Source: a bacterium (lineage in GTDB: Bacteria > Babelota > Babeliae > Babelales > JABDEC01). Taken from it: a DNA stretch of 39,511 bases. A model generated the notes under the pieces. The model saw only the letters and a program-made list of their open reading frames with translations. It was not told the origin of the DNA and searched no databases. The position numbers were made by a program, and so were the translations under genes. Shown in pieces: positions 1-9,239 of the stretch. Each line of letters opens with the position of its first letter. Position 1 is the first letter of the stretch. The DNA lies in NCBI GenBank assembly GCA_947481115.1, contig CANKEI010000002.1, positions 1-39,511 of the forward strand, read 5' to 3'.

Positions 1-31
1 TAAACCATAATTAGCGTAATGAGTCAATGTT

Positions 32-2500
32 ATGAAATTATCGATCGCCTGGATTTTTGAGCATATTAAAGCTGTTGATTGGCATAAAATTAATCTAGCA
101 GAATTAGTAGCTAAATTTAATCAAATCACCGCTGAAATTGAGAATTGCGAGAGTTTAAAGTTAAGCCTCGAGAATTTTACCATAGTCGAAATATTAACTG
201 AAAATAGATTTTTTAGCGCAGAGTTAAGTTTAGATTTAGAATTGCCAGCGCGAACTCAGCTTAAAGTTGGCGAATTATATTTAGCTTGTAAAAATATTTC
301 TAGTAGTAGTAGCGCTAATCACAGCACTAATAATATTGGTAATAATAAATATAAATGGGCTAGCTTAACTGATCTTGGTAGCACTAAAGATGGTTTATTA
401 ACCCCTGTCAGTTGCGCAATAGAATTGCGTGCTGGTCTCTGGAAAGCTAAAATCATTTGGCAAGATGCGATTTTAGAAATTGATAATAAGTCGATTACGC
501 ATCGGCCAGATTTATGGGGTCATCGTGGTATTGCCCGTGAAATTGCAGCGATTTATGATTTTGAGCTAAAAGATATCAACGAATTTATAAATAAAATCCC
601 AGTGCTCCAAAATTTAAAAAACTCAAAGCAAGAAAAATTAAATTTTGGGTGCCAGAAGTTTAGTAGTTATCTAATAACTCACACTGAGAATCCGGCCACT
701 GATTTATTTCAAGCATTTATGTTAGCCAGACTAGATCAGAAGCCGATTAGATTACTAGTCGATTTAACCAACTATGTCATGCTCGATTTAGGGCAGCCGA
801 TGCACGTTTTTGATGCTGATAAGCTAGTTTCCAATAGTGTTGGTGTGCGTTATGCCCACGCTGGCGAGCAATTAGAATTATTAGATGACCAAAAGATTAA
901 TTTACTGCACTCTGATTTAGTAATTACATCTGGCGATCAGCCGGTATCGTTAGCGGCAATTATGGGTGGTAAAAATTCTGGAATTAGCGAGATAACTAAC
1001 AGTATATTATTAGAGGCGGCCAATTTTGAAGCTGGTGTAATTAGACGCACAGCGGTGCGCTTAAAGTTGCGCACTGAAGCATCTACTAGATTTGAAAAGA
1101 GTTTAGATCCGGCGCAAACTGAGTTAGCCATTGAAAGATATGTAAAATTATTAATAGATCTAAATGTTAATTATCAAGCCGCTAAATTTATTAATTCTAG
1201 TAATAATAGTTTTAATAATAATAATTCTACTGAACCTAAAGACGCTACAAGCTGTCCAGACCGAGTGCTTAAAGTCACGCATGATTTTATTGAACAGCGT
1301 TTGGGGATTACGCTTAAGCCAGAATTCGTGCAAGCAACTTTAACCAAGTTGGGCTTTGGTGTAACCCAAGAACTTATGCCAGAATTAGCTGATAAAGATT
1401 CTAAGAGTGCGCTGCTATATATTATCTCAGTGCCTAGTTATCGGGTAAGTAAAGATATCAGCTTGCCGGAAGACATTGTCGAAGAAGTCGGCCGTTTTTA
1501 TGGCTATAGCAATATTCCAGCACAGTTGCCAGCGAAAGCACTAATCCCGTTTAATAATCAGCGGGTTTATAATTTACGTAAAATTAAACAACTATTAGCA
1601 ACTACGGGCCAGATGCACGAAGTTAATAATTATCCATTTTTTGATGAACAGTTTTTGCGTGAATTACAATGGTTGCCTGCGGATAAAACTTATATTCAAG
1701 TCGATAATCCAGTTTCAGAAAACTGGTGTCGTTTAGTTACATCATTGGTGCCGCACTTAATTAAAAGTGCTTATCAAAACTTAAATACTGGCGTAGATCA
1801 GCTTAATTTTTTTGAGTGCAATAAAACTTGGATCTTAGAAACTCCGCAAAAAGCACAAGAAAGTTTCAGTTTAGCTGGCATAATAGCTACTACTAAAATT
1901 AATCGCAAAAATATTAATCATAATAATTTTTACGAGCTTAAAAATATTTTCACCCAGTTGTTTAAACTTTTAAAGTTAGAAATTAATTGGGAATTGGTTT
2001 TAGCAAGTGAATTAAATAGTTTGCCAGCTTGGTATGATCCAGCTCAAACTGTGGTGCTAGTGCATAAAGTTAATAATAATAATTATAAAATTGGCTTAGT
2101 TGGTAAGTTAGTCCCAGAATTTTGGGCTAAGCTCTCTGATACAGAGCTAGAAGGCTTAGTTTTCGAGTTAAATTTAGATTATTTATTAGATTATAATGCG
2201 CCGGCTGAAAAGTTTGTGCCGATATCTAAATATCAAATAAATTATTTGGATGTGACAGTTTTGGTTGCGCCAAAATTAACTCTGGCCCAATTAACCGAGG
2301 TCATTAAAGTTGCGCATAGTTTAATTCAGTCAGTTGAATTAATCGATAGTTTTACCAAACCAGAATGGCAGGGGCAACGGGCATTAACATTTAGATATAA
2401 ATTTGTTGATCCTCAAAAAACTTTAGTTAAAGCTGAAATTGAGCAGATTCAAGCGCAAGTTGTCGGGGCGCTAAAAAATCTGGGTGTTGAGATTAGATAG
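32..2500 (+). CDS. pheT: phenylalanyl-tRNA synthetase beta subunit
   Basis: Beta subunit of the cytoplasmic alpha2-beta2 enzyme that charges tRNA-Phe. The 822 residues match the long bacterial type. The B3/B4 region shows SITHRPDLWGHRG (about 154-166), LVDLTNYVMLDLGQPMHVFD and IMGGKNSGI. The B5 and catalytic-like region includes DIVEEVGRFYGYSNIP. The last 95 residues form the ferredoxin-like anticodon-binding domain. The N-terminal OB-fold tRNA-binding part (about 40-150) is divergent, lacks the usual Cys-Gly-Ala-x-Asn motif and carries Ser- and Asn-rich low-complexity runs. Similar Asn runs occur near residue 390, as is common in AT-rich genomes. The ATG at 32 starts directly at the expected MKLSIAW. 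pheS would be expected just upstream, outside the window. Identification is secure. Confidence 0.97.
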   Translation: MKLSIAWIFEHIKAVDWHKINLAELVAKFNQITAEIENCESLKLSLENFTIVEILTENRFFSAELSLDLELPARTQLKVGELYLACKNISSSSSANHSTNNIGNNKYKWASLTDLGSTKDGLLTPVSCAIELRAGLWKAKIIWQDAILEIDNKSITHRPDLWGHRGIAREIAAIYDFELKDINEFINKIPVLQNLKNSKQEKLNFGCQKFSSYLITHTENPATDLFQAFMLARLDQKPIRLLVDLTNYVMLDLGQPMHVFDADKLVSNSVGVRYAHAGEQLELLDDQKINLLHSDLVITSGDQPVSLAAIMGGKNSGISEITNSILLEAANFEAGVIRRTAVRLKLRTEASTRFEKSLDPAQTELAIERYVKLLIDLNVNYQAAKFINSSNNSFNNNNSTEPKDATSCPDRVLKVTHDFIEQRLGITLKPEFVQATLTKLGFGVTQELMPELADKDSKSALLYIISVPSYRVSKDISLPEDIVEEVGRFYGYSNIPAQLPAKALIPFNNQRVYNLRKIKQLLATTGQMHEVNNYPFFDEQFLRELQWLPADKTYIQVDNPVSENWCRLVTSLVPHLIKSAYQNLNTGVDQLNFFECNKTWILETPQKAQESFSLAGIIATTKINRKNINHNNFYELKNIFTQLFKLLKLEINWELVLASELNSLPAWYDPAQTVVLVHKVNNNNYKIGLVGKLVPEFWAKLSDTELEGLVFELNLDYLLDYNAPAEKFVPISKYQINYLDVTVLVAPKLTLAQLTEVIKVAHSLIQSVELIDSFTKPEWQGQRALTFRYKFVDPQKTLVKAEIEQIQAQVVGALKNLGVEIR

Positions 2501-2503
2501 TTA

Positions 2504-2561
2504 TGCTCGCAACATCCCTTGATTTCACTCCAGACTTTGCTAAAGCTACGCTGAGAGCGAG
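2504..2561. repeat. diverged copy of the interspersed GC-rich repeat
   Basis: Lies directly after pheT. It begins GCTCGCAACATCCCTTGA and ends GCTGAGAGCGAG, so its termini CTCGC and GCGAG are inverted. The start matches the copies at 14509 and 36677, while the middle has drifted. It could fold as a hairpin between pheT and the next gene and might act as a weak terminator or mRNA-stabilising structure; that role is inferred. Confidence 0.6.
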
Positions 2562-2634
2562 AAATTATTTTTTTAAAAAAAATTACGAAAAAGTTCTAAC
2601 ATGCAATTGCTTATAAGAGTGCCTGGGAAATTTC

Positions 2635-3615
2635 ATGAGATTAAATAATCTATCTCCCGCTCGTCCCGAGCGCAGTCGAGGGATGTTGTGGGCACAGCTT
2701 TTACTGGCGCTATTATTACTCAGTTCAGATCAAGCAACTAAATTCTGGGCAGTTAAATATTTAGTTAATATTATGCCAGTATTTAATTTTTTAAATTTGA
2801 TCAAGCTCGATTTAGAGCTAGCTTTTAATCAGGGTGTTAGTTGGGGTTTATTTAGCGCGCATAATTTAATGGCACGATTAAGTTTAATAGCGGCAATTTC
2901 AGTTATTTTAATTTATTTGATTTTTTATACTAAGCAGAGATTGCGGGCTGGCAAAACTATTTTAGCTGAAAGCTTAATTATTGCTGGCGCAATTTCTAAT
3001 TTAATTGATCGTTTATATTATGGTGCGGTAATCGATTTCATACACGTTAGTTTTAAATTTAATAATTTAAATTGGGACTTTCCCATTTTTAATTTAGCTG
3101 ATGTGGGAATTTTTATCGGTGTTTGTTGTATGTTATTTAGGGAGTATTATCCTGAAAAAAATAATCTTTTTTGTAAAAATTTAGCTACTTTAGGTGATTT
3201 GGGTAATTGGCAAGCGCCGGGAACTTGGGGAACATTAGCAGCTGTACCAGTGGTGTTTTTAGCTAGGCAATATTGTAATAATTTAATTTATTTAGGTTTA
3301 GTTATTACGGTAATAATTAGTGCGTATTTAATTATTTATAAATCTAGTAATTATTTCCCAGTTTCTGATGATCAAACAATTATCATCGATGAATTTGCAG
3401 GATTCTGGTGTTGTTTTATTATTACCTGCAAATTTAGTTTACTAGTCTTAGTTTTAAATTTTTTAATTTTTAGATTTTTTGATATTTCTAAAATTTGGCC
3501 CGTCAATTTAGCTGAAAAATTACCAGGAGCACTAGGCGTTTTAGCAGATGATCTAGTCGCAGGCTTATTAACAAATCTTAGTTGGGTGATTTGTGTTAAA
3601 TATATTTTCTGCTAA
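2635..3615 (+). CDS. fused lipoprotein signal peptidase II and phosphatidylglycerophosphatase A
   Basis: One uninterrupted 326-residue frame holds two enzymes. Residues 17-172 are LspA, the inner-membrane aspartyl protease that cleaves prolipoproteins: DQATK (32-36), FNQGVSWG, and catalytic aspartates in SNLIDR (D125) and FNLADVG (D156), with four predicted membrane segments. Residues 181-326 are PgpA, which makes phosphatidylglycerol from its phosphate: PGTWGTLAA (195-203), DQTIIIDEFAGFW (246-258), FRFFDISKIWP and ADDLVAG. All key residues are retained, so both halves are probably active. The ATG at 2635 has GGGAA upstream at good spacing, so the first residues (PARPERSRGM) are encoded by an interspersed repeat; M17 at 2683 is the alternative start. 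comF overlaps the 3' end. The fusion is unusual; the two enzymes are normally separate. Confidence 0.9.
   Translation: MRLNNLSPARPERSRGMLWAQLLLALLLLSSDQATKFWAVKYLVNIMPVFNFLNLIKLDLELAFNQGVSWGLFSAHNLMARLSLIAAISVILIYLIFYTKQRLRAGKTILAESLIIAGAISNLIDRLYYGAVIDFIHVSFKFNNLNWDFPIFNLADVGIFIGVCCMLFREYYPEKNNLFCKNLATLGDLGNWQAPGTWGTLAAVPVVFLARQYCNNLIYLGLVITVIISAYLIIYKSSNYFPVSDDQTIIIDEFAGFWCCFIITCKFSLLVLVLNFLIFRFFDISKIWPVNLAEKLPGALGVLADDLVAGLLTNLSWVICVKYIFC
2656..2691. repeat. interspersed GC-rich repeat inside lspA-pgpA
   Basis: A short copy (about 36 bp) reading CCCGCTCGTCCCGAGCGCAG then TCGAGGGATGTTGTGG, in the same orientation as the potD copy. It is translated as PARPERSRGM near the N-terminus, just ahead of the first membrane segment. 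All six frames across it are free of stop codons. Confidence 0.85.
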
Positions 3616-4336
3616 TTATTTTAATTTAAAATTTATGCAGAAAATTATGCAGCCCATTTTGGCGCCTGCTTACTGCGAAAGCTGCTATCGACCAGTTGTA
3701 CCTGAACAATTTTTTTGTGCAGATTGCGCTAGATTAATTTTACCAGTCGCAAATCTTGATTTAAAAGTTAACAGTAAATATAGTGCTCCTGTGTTAGCAA
3801 TTTCGAACTATGCAGACCCACTCAAAAAATTAATTTTAGCTAAAAATGGCGGTAATCGTTTGGCCAGTAAGCAGTTAGCGCAGTTAATTTGGGAGCAAAC
3901 TAGCTTACGATATCTAGAAATAGATTATGTTATACCAGTGCCATTACATTGGACCAGATTAGTCACTAGGGGCTTTAATCAAGCAGAAATTATTGCTGAA
4001 AATTTAGTTGAATATAAGCAAGCTTTTGACCAAGAAAGATTGGCTAGTCTAAAAAGTAATCCTGCAAATAAATCTGTCCAAGTTGCCCATTTGCTTAAGC
4101 GTTCTAAGCGTACTAATTATCAAGCTGAGTTAAAAACTGTAGCCAGATGGCAAAATGTGCAGACTGCTTTTAGCTTAAATACTGAGCTGTTAGCTAATCA
4201 TATTTTTGCTAATAAAAATTTAGTTTTAGTTGACGATCTAATGACCACTGGGGCAACTGTAATTAGTGTGGCTAAGTTATTAGCTACGTTAAAACCTAAA
4301 TCTATTACAGTAGTTGTTGCTTGCCGGGTAGTATAA
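3593..4336 (+). CDS. comF: ComF-family phosphoribosyltransferase-like protein
   Basis: Belongs to the ComF/GntX family, implicated in DNA uptake or transformation and perhaps in nucleotide salvage; the biochemical role is poorly known. The N-terminus has a four-Cys zinc-binding knuckle (CESCYRPV then FFCADCA). The family signature VIPVPLHWTRLVTRGFNQAE follows, and the PRPP loop LVLVDDLMTTGATV lies near the C-terminus. The 247-residue length assumes a GTG start at 3593 that overlaps the preceding gene by 23 bases. ATG codons at 3635 and 3647 are alternatives that would remove the overlap and still keep the zinc knuckle. No clear ribosome-binding site decides between them. Overlap or near contact implies cotranscription with lspA-pgpA. 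Confidence 0.88.
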   Translation: MLNIFSANYFNLKFMQKIMQPILAPAYCESCYRPVVPEQFFCADCARLILPVANLDLKVNSKYSAPVLAISNYADPLKKLILAKNGGNRLASKQLAQLIWEQTSLRYLEIDYVIPVPLHWTRLVTRGFNQAEIIAENLVEYKQAFDQERLASLKSNPANKSVQVAHLLKRSKRTNYQAELKTVARWQNVQTAFSLNTELLANHIFANKNLVLVDDLMTTGATVISVAKLLATLKPKSITVVVACRVV

Positions 4337-4365
4337 ATACAGAAATTTAAATTAGGAGTTTATGT

Positions 4366-5711
4366 ATGTTCAGATTGCCACTTGGGCTGAGTACTTTTGC
4401 TAAAATTCGTAAAGCTAGTTATTTATATATCGATAAAACTGAGCATGCTTATAATTTAATTACGCAAGGGCATCGTTATTTTCTTTCTAGGCCCCGTAGA
4501 TTTGGTAAATCTTTATTAGTATCGACATTAAAAGAAATTTTAGCAGGCAATCAAAGTTTATTTACAGATCTATGGATTTCCAGAAGTAACTATCAATGGC
4601 AACCACATGGAATCGTGATGCTCGATTTGTCTGCCATTACGGTAACTAATGTTGAAGATTTGCGTAGTGGCTTGTGTGCTTTATTGCAAGATATTGCAGA
4701 TGATTATAAGTTAAATTTAAAGTTAAATAGTGCCAAGCCAGACATTGCATTAAGAGCATTAGTTAGGGCGCTAGCTGCTAAATTTGGCCATGTAGCAGTT
4801 TTAATCGATGAGTATGATAGTCCGATTTTACAAGTCTTACACAAGCCGCAGCAAGCTCAAATTGTACGTGATGCAATTCGTAGTTTTTTCACCATAATCA
4901 AAAGTTTAGATGCGCTAGTTGATTTTGTGTTTATTACTGGCGTTAGCTCATTTGCTAAAGCAGGTTTATTTTCTGGGATTAATAATTTGCGAATTCTCAC
5001 CATGGATCACAGGTGGGCTACGATTTGCGGCTATACTGATAGCGAAGTTGATAATTATTTAAAATCACAGCTACAAGCTTGGGCTATTGCTAAAAATATT
5101 ACGTATGAACAGTTAAGACAGCAGGTTAAATATTGGTATAATGGATACCGTTTTTGTGCAGATAGTATTACTGTTTATAATCCATTTTCGCTTATGAACG
5201 CTCTAGATCTACAAGAATTTAAAAATTTTTGGTTGCAATCTGGCACGCCAGCTTTTTTAGTGGCTGAATTGGCCAAAAAATATCGTCAATCAGAGCATGA
5301 AATTTTAAACTTAGAGCATTTTGAGACTACGGAAGATGCCTTAGGTATCTTTGAAATTAGTGCTATGCCATTAACGGCTTTAATGTTTCAAACAGGTTAT
5401 TTGACGATTACAGCTTATGATAGTGAAAAAAGAGCTTTCCAATTGGGGTATCCCAATTTTGAAGTTCGCACGGCCCTGCAAAAATATTTATTGGGCGTAT
5501 ATGCTAACTTAGAACTTACAGAGGCTGAGAGCTTTGCCTTAAAGCTATATTCGGCACTTAAGAAGTAGCTTTACAGCAGATTGAAGATCGTAAATATTAT
5601 GAAGTTTTGCAGTATCAGCGCAAACCAATAGTTTTGTTGGGTTTAGCTTTTCAACGTAAAGAAAAATTTTTTGATATCGAATATTTAGCTAAAGTGATCG
5701 ATGTTGTTTGA
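4366..5711 (+). pseudogene. PF09820-type AAA-ATPase with deleted PD-(D/E)XK nuclease domain
   Basis: The intact 400-residue part (4366-5568) is the AAA-ATPase_like domain typical of host-associated and gut bacteria. It shows YIDKTEHAYNLI, the Walker A-like SRPRRFGKS (41-49), Walker B VAVLIDEYDSP, and FITGVSSFAKAGLFSGINNL. Family members continue into a C-terminal PD-(D/E)XK nuclease (PF08011). Here the frame stops at 5566 (TAG) right after ESFALKLYSALKK. The extreme end of the nuclease reappears at 5562-5711 in another frame (VALQQIEDRKYYE, then KPIVLLGLAFQRKEK) and ends at TGA. The missing block is roughly 80-100 residues, including the catalytic Asp, Glu and Lys strands. An internal deletion with a frameshift is the simplest explanation. 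The ATPase half may still be made. Nearest upstream is comF, 29 bases away; an AGGAG lies before the ATG. Confidence 0.85.
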
Positions 5712-5798
5712 AACCAGCTTTAAACTTATTTTTGCTTGTGCTAATATGTTGAAAATCTGTTTGTTAAATAATCTCTAGTTTCAGCGAGAAGCGAATAT

Positions 5799-7082
5799 AT
5801 GAAGCCTGTTTGCCAAATTCAAATCAAAAACCAAAATAAAGTTATAAATAAGTTTAGCTTAGTTGCACTACTATTAATTTTAAGCTCTTCAGTGGGCGAA
5901 TTACTAGCTAAGAAAAATAAACAGCAATTAGTAACTACTAAACAAAATAATTCTAAAGTAAACACAGCTAGTACTACTAAAGCTGCTAAATCACAAGTTC
6001 AGGCTATTCCAGAAGAAAAATTAGCAGCAGATACAAATGCTAACACAATAACAGCAAGTTCTGATAAGTCAGATCATGCTAGTTCACCAGCTGGTACTAA
6101 TAATTCCGTTAGTTCAGGTGACGATACGGTTTTATTATCTATGGCGGGTAAGCCAGTTTTAACGGTCAAAGAGTTCGATGAATTTCTAGCTGAAGTAGTT
6201 AGTAACGATCCGCAGATTGGCTTTGTTTTACAATATGACCCAATTCGCGTGAAAGAAGGGTTATTCGAAAATAAAGTTCAGTTGATGATCATGGGCGAGT
6301 GGGCTAAAACTAGTGGCATTCGCAATACTGAAAAATATCAAGCTGAAGAGCAAAAAAAATTAGAACAAATTCGTTTAATGTTAGATGTACAAATCTTTAT
6401 TCAAGATCATAAGGTCGAAGTAACCGAGGCTGACCTGAAAGAATATTATGAGAAAAATAAAAACACTGATCGTCGTTTATTATTATCGCCAGCTGGTATC
6501 GAAGCCAAAGCCGTCCGTTTTGAGAAAGAACAGCAAGCTAAAGCAAATGAATTTGCCCATAAGTTAAAAACTAATTCCAAAGAGACGCTAGAAAATTTAG
6601 CTAAAGCTAGTGATCTAGATGTTAGTAATTTGGGTATTATTAATGATGATAGTACTAATGTAATGCCAGAAATTAAAAGTGCGATTTTAGCAGTCCAAAA
6701 GTTTCCACATGTGGCAGTTGTGAAATGTGAAGATGATTATTGGGTGATCAACGTCACTGGTAAAGTAGCTGTCAAATATCGTCCATTAGAGCAAGTGCAA
6801 GATGGTTTACGTGAACTGTTATTACCAGAAAAAACTAAGCAAATGATCGATGTTGAACTGCCTAAATTAGCGCAGAAATTCAAAATCGTAGAAAATAAGC
6901 AATATTTTGAAGAATTAAAAAAACAGCAAGCCGCCAAAGTAGGGCAAGCAGAGATGATTGATTTAACCGAAGATCTTGATGGGCTAGATAGTAATATAGA
7001 TAATGCCAATGAGTTTGATGATATTGGCGAGCTAGATGGCAATGGTTTGTTGGAAGATATCGAACTAGAAGTGCAACAGTAA
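5799..7082 (+). CDS. exported SurA/PrsA-like peptidyl-prolyl isomerase or chaperone
   Basis: A 427-residue exported protein. A hydrophobic signal (about 18-37, FSLVALLLILSSSVGELLA) is followed by a Thr/Ser/Ala/Asn-rich linker (40-105). Next comes a SurA_N-like helical region with the recognisable start VLLSMAGKPVLTVKEFDEFL and EADLKEYYEKNK. A degenerate parvulin-like segment follows (VRFEKEQQAKANEFAHKL to VVKCEDDYWVINVTGK). The C-terminal 40 residues are strongly acidic. The likely role is folding of periplasmic or outer-membrane proteins. GAGAAG precedes the ATG. It is followed 47 bases later by a second protein of the same kind, so the pair probably works together. The parvulin catalytic residues are not obvious, so chaperone activity is more likely than isomerase activity. 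Confidence 0.72.
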   Translation: MKPVCQIQIKNQNKVINKFSLVALLLILSSSVGELLAKKNKQQLVTTKQNNSKVNTASTTKAAKSQVQAIPEEKLAADTNANTITASSDKSDHASSPAGTNNSVSSGDDTVLLSMAGKPVLTVKEFDEFLAEVVSNDPQIGFVLQYDPIRVKEGLFENKVQLMIMGEWAKTSGIRNTEKYQAEEQKKLEQIRLMLDVQIFIQDHKVEVTEADLKEYYEKNKNTDRRLLLSPAGIEAKAVRFEKEQQAKANEFAHKLKTNSKETLENLAKASDLDVSNLGIINDDSTNVMPEIKSAILAVQKFPHVAVVKCEDDYWVINVTGKVAVKYRPLEQVQDGLRELLLPEKTKQMIDVELPKLAQKFKIVENKQYFEELKKQQAAKVGQAEMIDLTEDLDGLDSNIDNANEFDDIGELDGNGLLEDIELEVQQ

Positions 7083-7129
7083 TTTAGACACAGTAATTTA
7101 GATCATAAAAAATTAGAAAGCAGCAGCTG

Positions 7130-7978
7130 GTGTTAAATAAGAATTTATGGTGGCTTTGGTTATTTAGTTGCTCGAATTTAATAATTGGTGCGCAGCTAGT
7201 CGAACTAGATAAAATCGAAGCCGTAGTTAATGGGCAGCCCATCACGACTAAATATATCAGTCGAAGAGGTTATGATGGCGAAATTTACCAGCTGACTGAT
7301 TTAATTGATTTTTATTTGGCTGATCAGCTAGGCGAACGCTTAAAAGTTGATGTCACTGATGATATGATCAATCGCTATGTTCAGAATTTAGGGTTGACGC
7401 TGCAAGATCTGAGCAATGTTGCGACACATTGGGGCTATCCTGATATCAATGAATTTAAATTTGATCTAAAGATGATGTATCGCGGTAAAACAGCTATGCA
7501 ATATGAATTAGATGCTAAGATGGTAATCTCAGAAGAAGAAATCGCGCACTATTATAATGCCCATCCGATGACTACTGAAATACGCTATGTCATGCGAACA
7601 GCGTTCGTGTCCCAAGCAGATGATAAAGACGCTCAAGTGCAGCAAGCTGAGTTAGAGCAATTAGTGCAAAAATATAGTGAAAACTATGAGCGTTCAGCTT
7701 GGGATTGGGATCCAGTCGTGGAAGTTTTAGCAAGCGAGATTTCTGCTGGTAATAGCTTTTTGTTTAAGCTGGCGCCGGGCGAAATGTATGTTAAGCCGGT
7801 CCCTACAGGTTTCGATATTTTCGTGATGATGCAAGTTATTCCGGCTGGTGTAGTGCCATTGGAAAAACGGCGCAATGAAATTGTGAAAATATTAACTGAA
7901 CAACGTTATCCGGCGATCGTGGCAGCAGCTAAGCAAGAATTACGGGATCAAGCTGACATTGTATACCCAAATAGTTAG
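7130..7978 (+). CDS. second SurA/PrsA-like periplasmic folding factor
   Basis: A 282-residue protein with a GTG start, an N-terminal signal (NLWWLWLFSCSNLIIGAQ) and the typical SurA opening LDKIEAVVNGQPIT. Helical N-domain features such as NRYVQNLGLTLQDL and SEEEIAHYYNAHP follow. The C-terminal half (about 145-240) resembles a degenerate parvulin domain, ending in the common segment EKRRNEIVKILTEQRYPAIV. It sits between a larger homologue-like protein and sbcD with gaps of 47 and 19 bases, so it is probably in the same transcript. A role in outer-membrane protein assembly is inferred from the family and from the beta-barrel genes nearby. Confidence 0.75.
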   Translation: MLNKNLWWLWLFSCSNLIIGAQLVELDKIEAVVNGQPITTKYISRRGYDGEIYQLTDLIDFYLADQLGERLKVDVTDDMINRYVQNLGLTLQDLSNVATHWGYPDINEFKFDLKMMYRGKTAMQYELDAKMVISEEEIAHYYNAHPMTTEIRYVMRTAFVSQADDKDAQVQQAELEQLVQKYSENYERSAWDWDPVVEVLASEISAGNSFLFKLAPGEMYVKPVPTGFDIFVMMQVIPAGVVPLEKRRNEIVKILTEQRYPAIVAAAKQELRDQADIVYPNS

Positions 7979-7997
7979 TTTTTAAGTGGGGGCGCAT

Positions 7998-9239
7998 ATG
8001 ATCACTTTTACACATACTGCGGACATTCATTTTGGGGTTGAAAATTATGGCCGCATCGATCCTAAAACTGGCATACACACTAGATTGCTAGATTTTCATA
8101 AAGCGCTGTCTTTTTGTATTGATTATACGATTGCTAATCAACATGACCTGTTTATTTTTGCGGGTGATGCTTATAAAACAGCTAACCCCAGCCCCACACA
8201 ACAAAAATTATTACTCCAATGTTTTTTAAAATTATACAAAGCTAATATTCCGGTAATTATTGTAGTCGGCAATCATGATAACCCCTTAAGTTTTGGCAAA
8301 GCTAATGCCCTAGATTTATTTAGTGATTTACCGGTAGATGGGTTTTATGTGATTAATAAACCTCAGAGTTTAAAAATCACAACTAAAAGTGGACCGGTGC
8401 AAATTGTGGGAATTCCATGGCCGACTCGCAACACAATTTCGATCTCTAATCGTTATATTTATCAATCAGCAGAAAAAATCACAGAACATATTGCCCAGTC
8501 TGTGGGCAATATAATTCAGCATTTAGCTAGTCAACTAGATCCCAGTTTGCCAGCTATTTTAACTGGCCACTTAACAGTTAGTTCAGGCATATTTTCGGGC
8601 TCAGAAAAGCGCGCAATTTATGGGACTGACCCAGTATTATTGCCTTCGCAATTAGCGATTGCGCCATTTGATTATGTAGCATTAGGGCATTTGCATAGAT
8701 ATCAAAATTTAAATTCAGAGCCAGGCGGTATCCCAATTGTTTATGCCGGCTCGATTGAACGGGTAGATTTTGGTGAACGCAAAGAAGACAAGGGTTTTTG
8801 TGTAGTCACTATCCCAGAAAAAATCCAAAACAAATTGCCTGTTACTTGTAAATTTATTACTACGCCGATGCGACCTATGATTCAGTTAGATATTGAGTTG
8901 CATGATCAAGCTGATCAAACAGAACAGATTTTGGCTAAGATTAAGCAAGTAGATTTGCGCGATGCGATTGTTAAAATTAAATATTATTTACCAGAAAATC
9001 TTAAAAGTAATTTAAATCTAAGGGCAATTACACAAGCTTGCGCCGCAGCAATGGAACTAGTCGGGGTATTTCCCGTGCAAAAAATTAGTTTGCGCCCAGC
9101 TCGTTCAGTAGCTAATTCTGAAATGGATTTAGCGCAGTTATTAAAAAATTATTTCACGGGTAAACAGTTGAGTGATGCTAAACAAGCTAGTTTGATCAGT
9201 AAAGCTTTAGATCTGCAAGATGATTTAAATAATCTTTAA
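7998..9239 (+). CDS. sbcD: SbcD/Mre11-type DNA repair metallophosphoesterase
   Basis: Nuclease subunit of the SbcCD complex, which opens hairpins and processes DNA ends using Mn2+. The calcineurin-like metal ligands are all present: TADIHFG, FAGDAYK, VVGNHDNP, LTGHLTV and ALGHLHRYQ. The family-specific YAGSIERVDFGERKEDKGF follows. I prefer the ATG at 7998 (413 residues) because GGGGG lies just before it; an in-frame GTG at 7986 would add four residues. No sbcC is visible in the window. The stop codon overlaps the stop of the convergent glmU gene. Given the many inverted repeats in this genome, a hairpin nuclease is a relevant partner, but that link is speculative. Confidence 0.9.
   Translation: MITFTHTADIHFGVENYGRIDPKTGIHTRLLDFHKALSFCIDYTIANQHDLFIFAGDAYKTANPSPTQQKLLLQCFLKLYKANIPVIIVVGNHDNPLSFGKANALDLFSDLPVDGFYVINKPQSLKITTKSGPVQIVGIPWPTRNTISISNRYIYQSAEKITEHIAQSVGNIIQHLASQLDPSLPAILTGHLTVSSGIFSGSEKRAIYGTDPVLLPSQLAIAPFDYVALGHLHRYQNLNSEPGGIPIVYAGSIERVDFGERKEDKGFCVVTIPEKIQNKLPVTCKFITTPMRPMIQLDIELHDQADQTEQILAKIKQVDLRDAIVKIKYYLPENLKSNLNLRAITQACAAAMELVGVFPVQKISLRPARSVANSEMDLAQLLKNYFTGKQLSDAKQASLISKALDLQDDLNNL

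Noticed and set aside
4366..5711. Mobile element or transposase
   Set aside because: The motifs are of the PF09820 ATPase with a PD-(D/E)XK remnant; no transposase motifs or terminal inverted repeats were seen.
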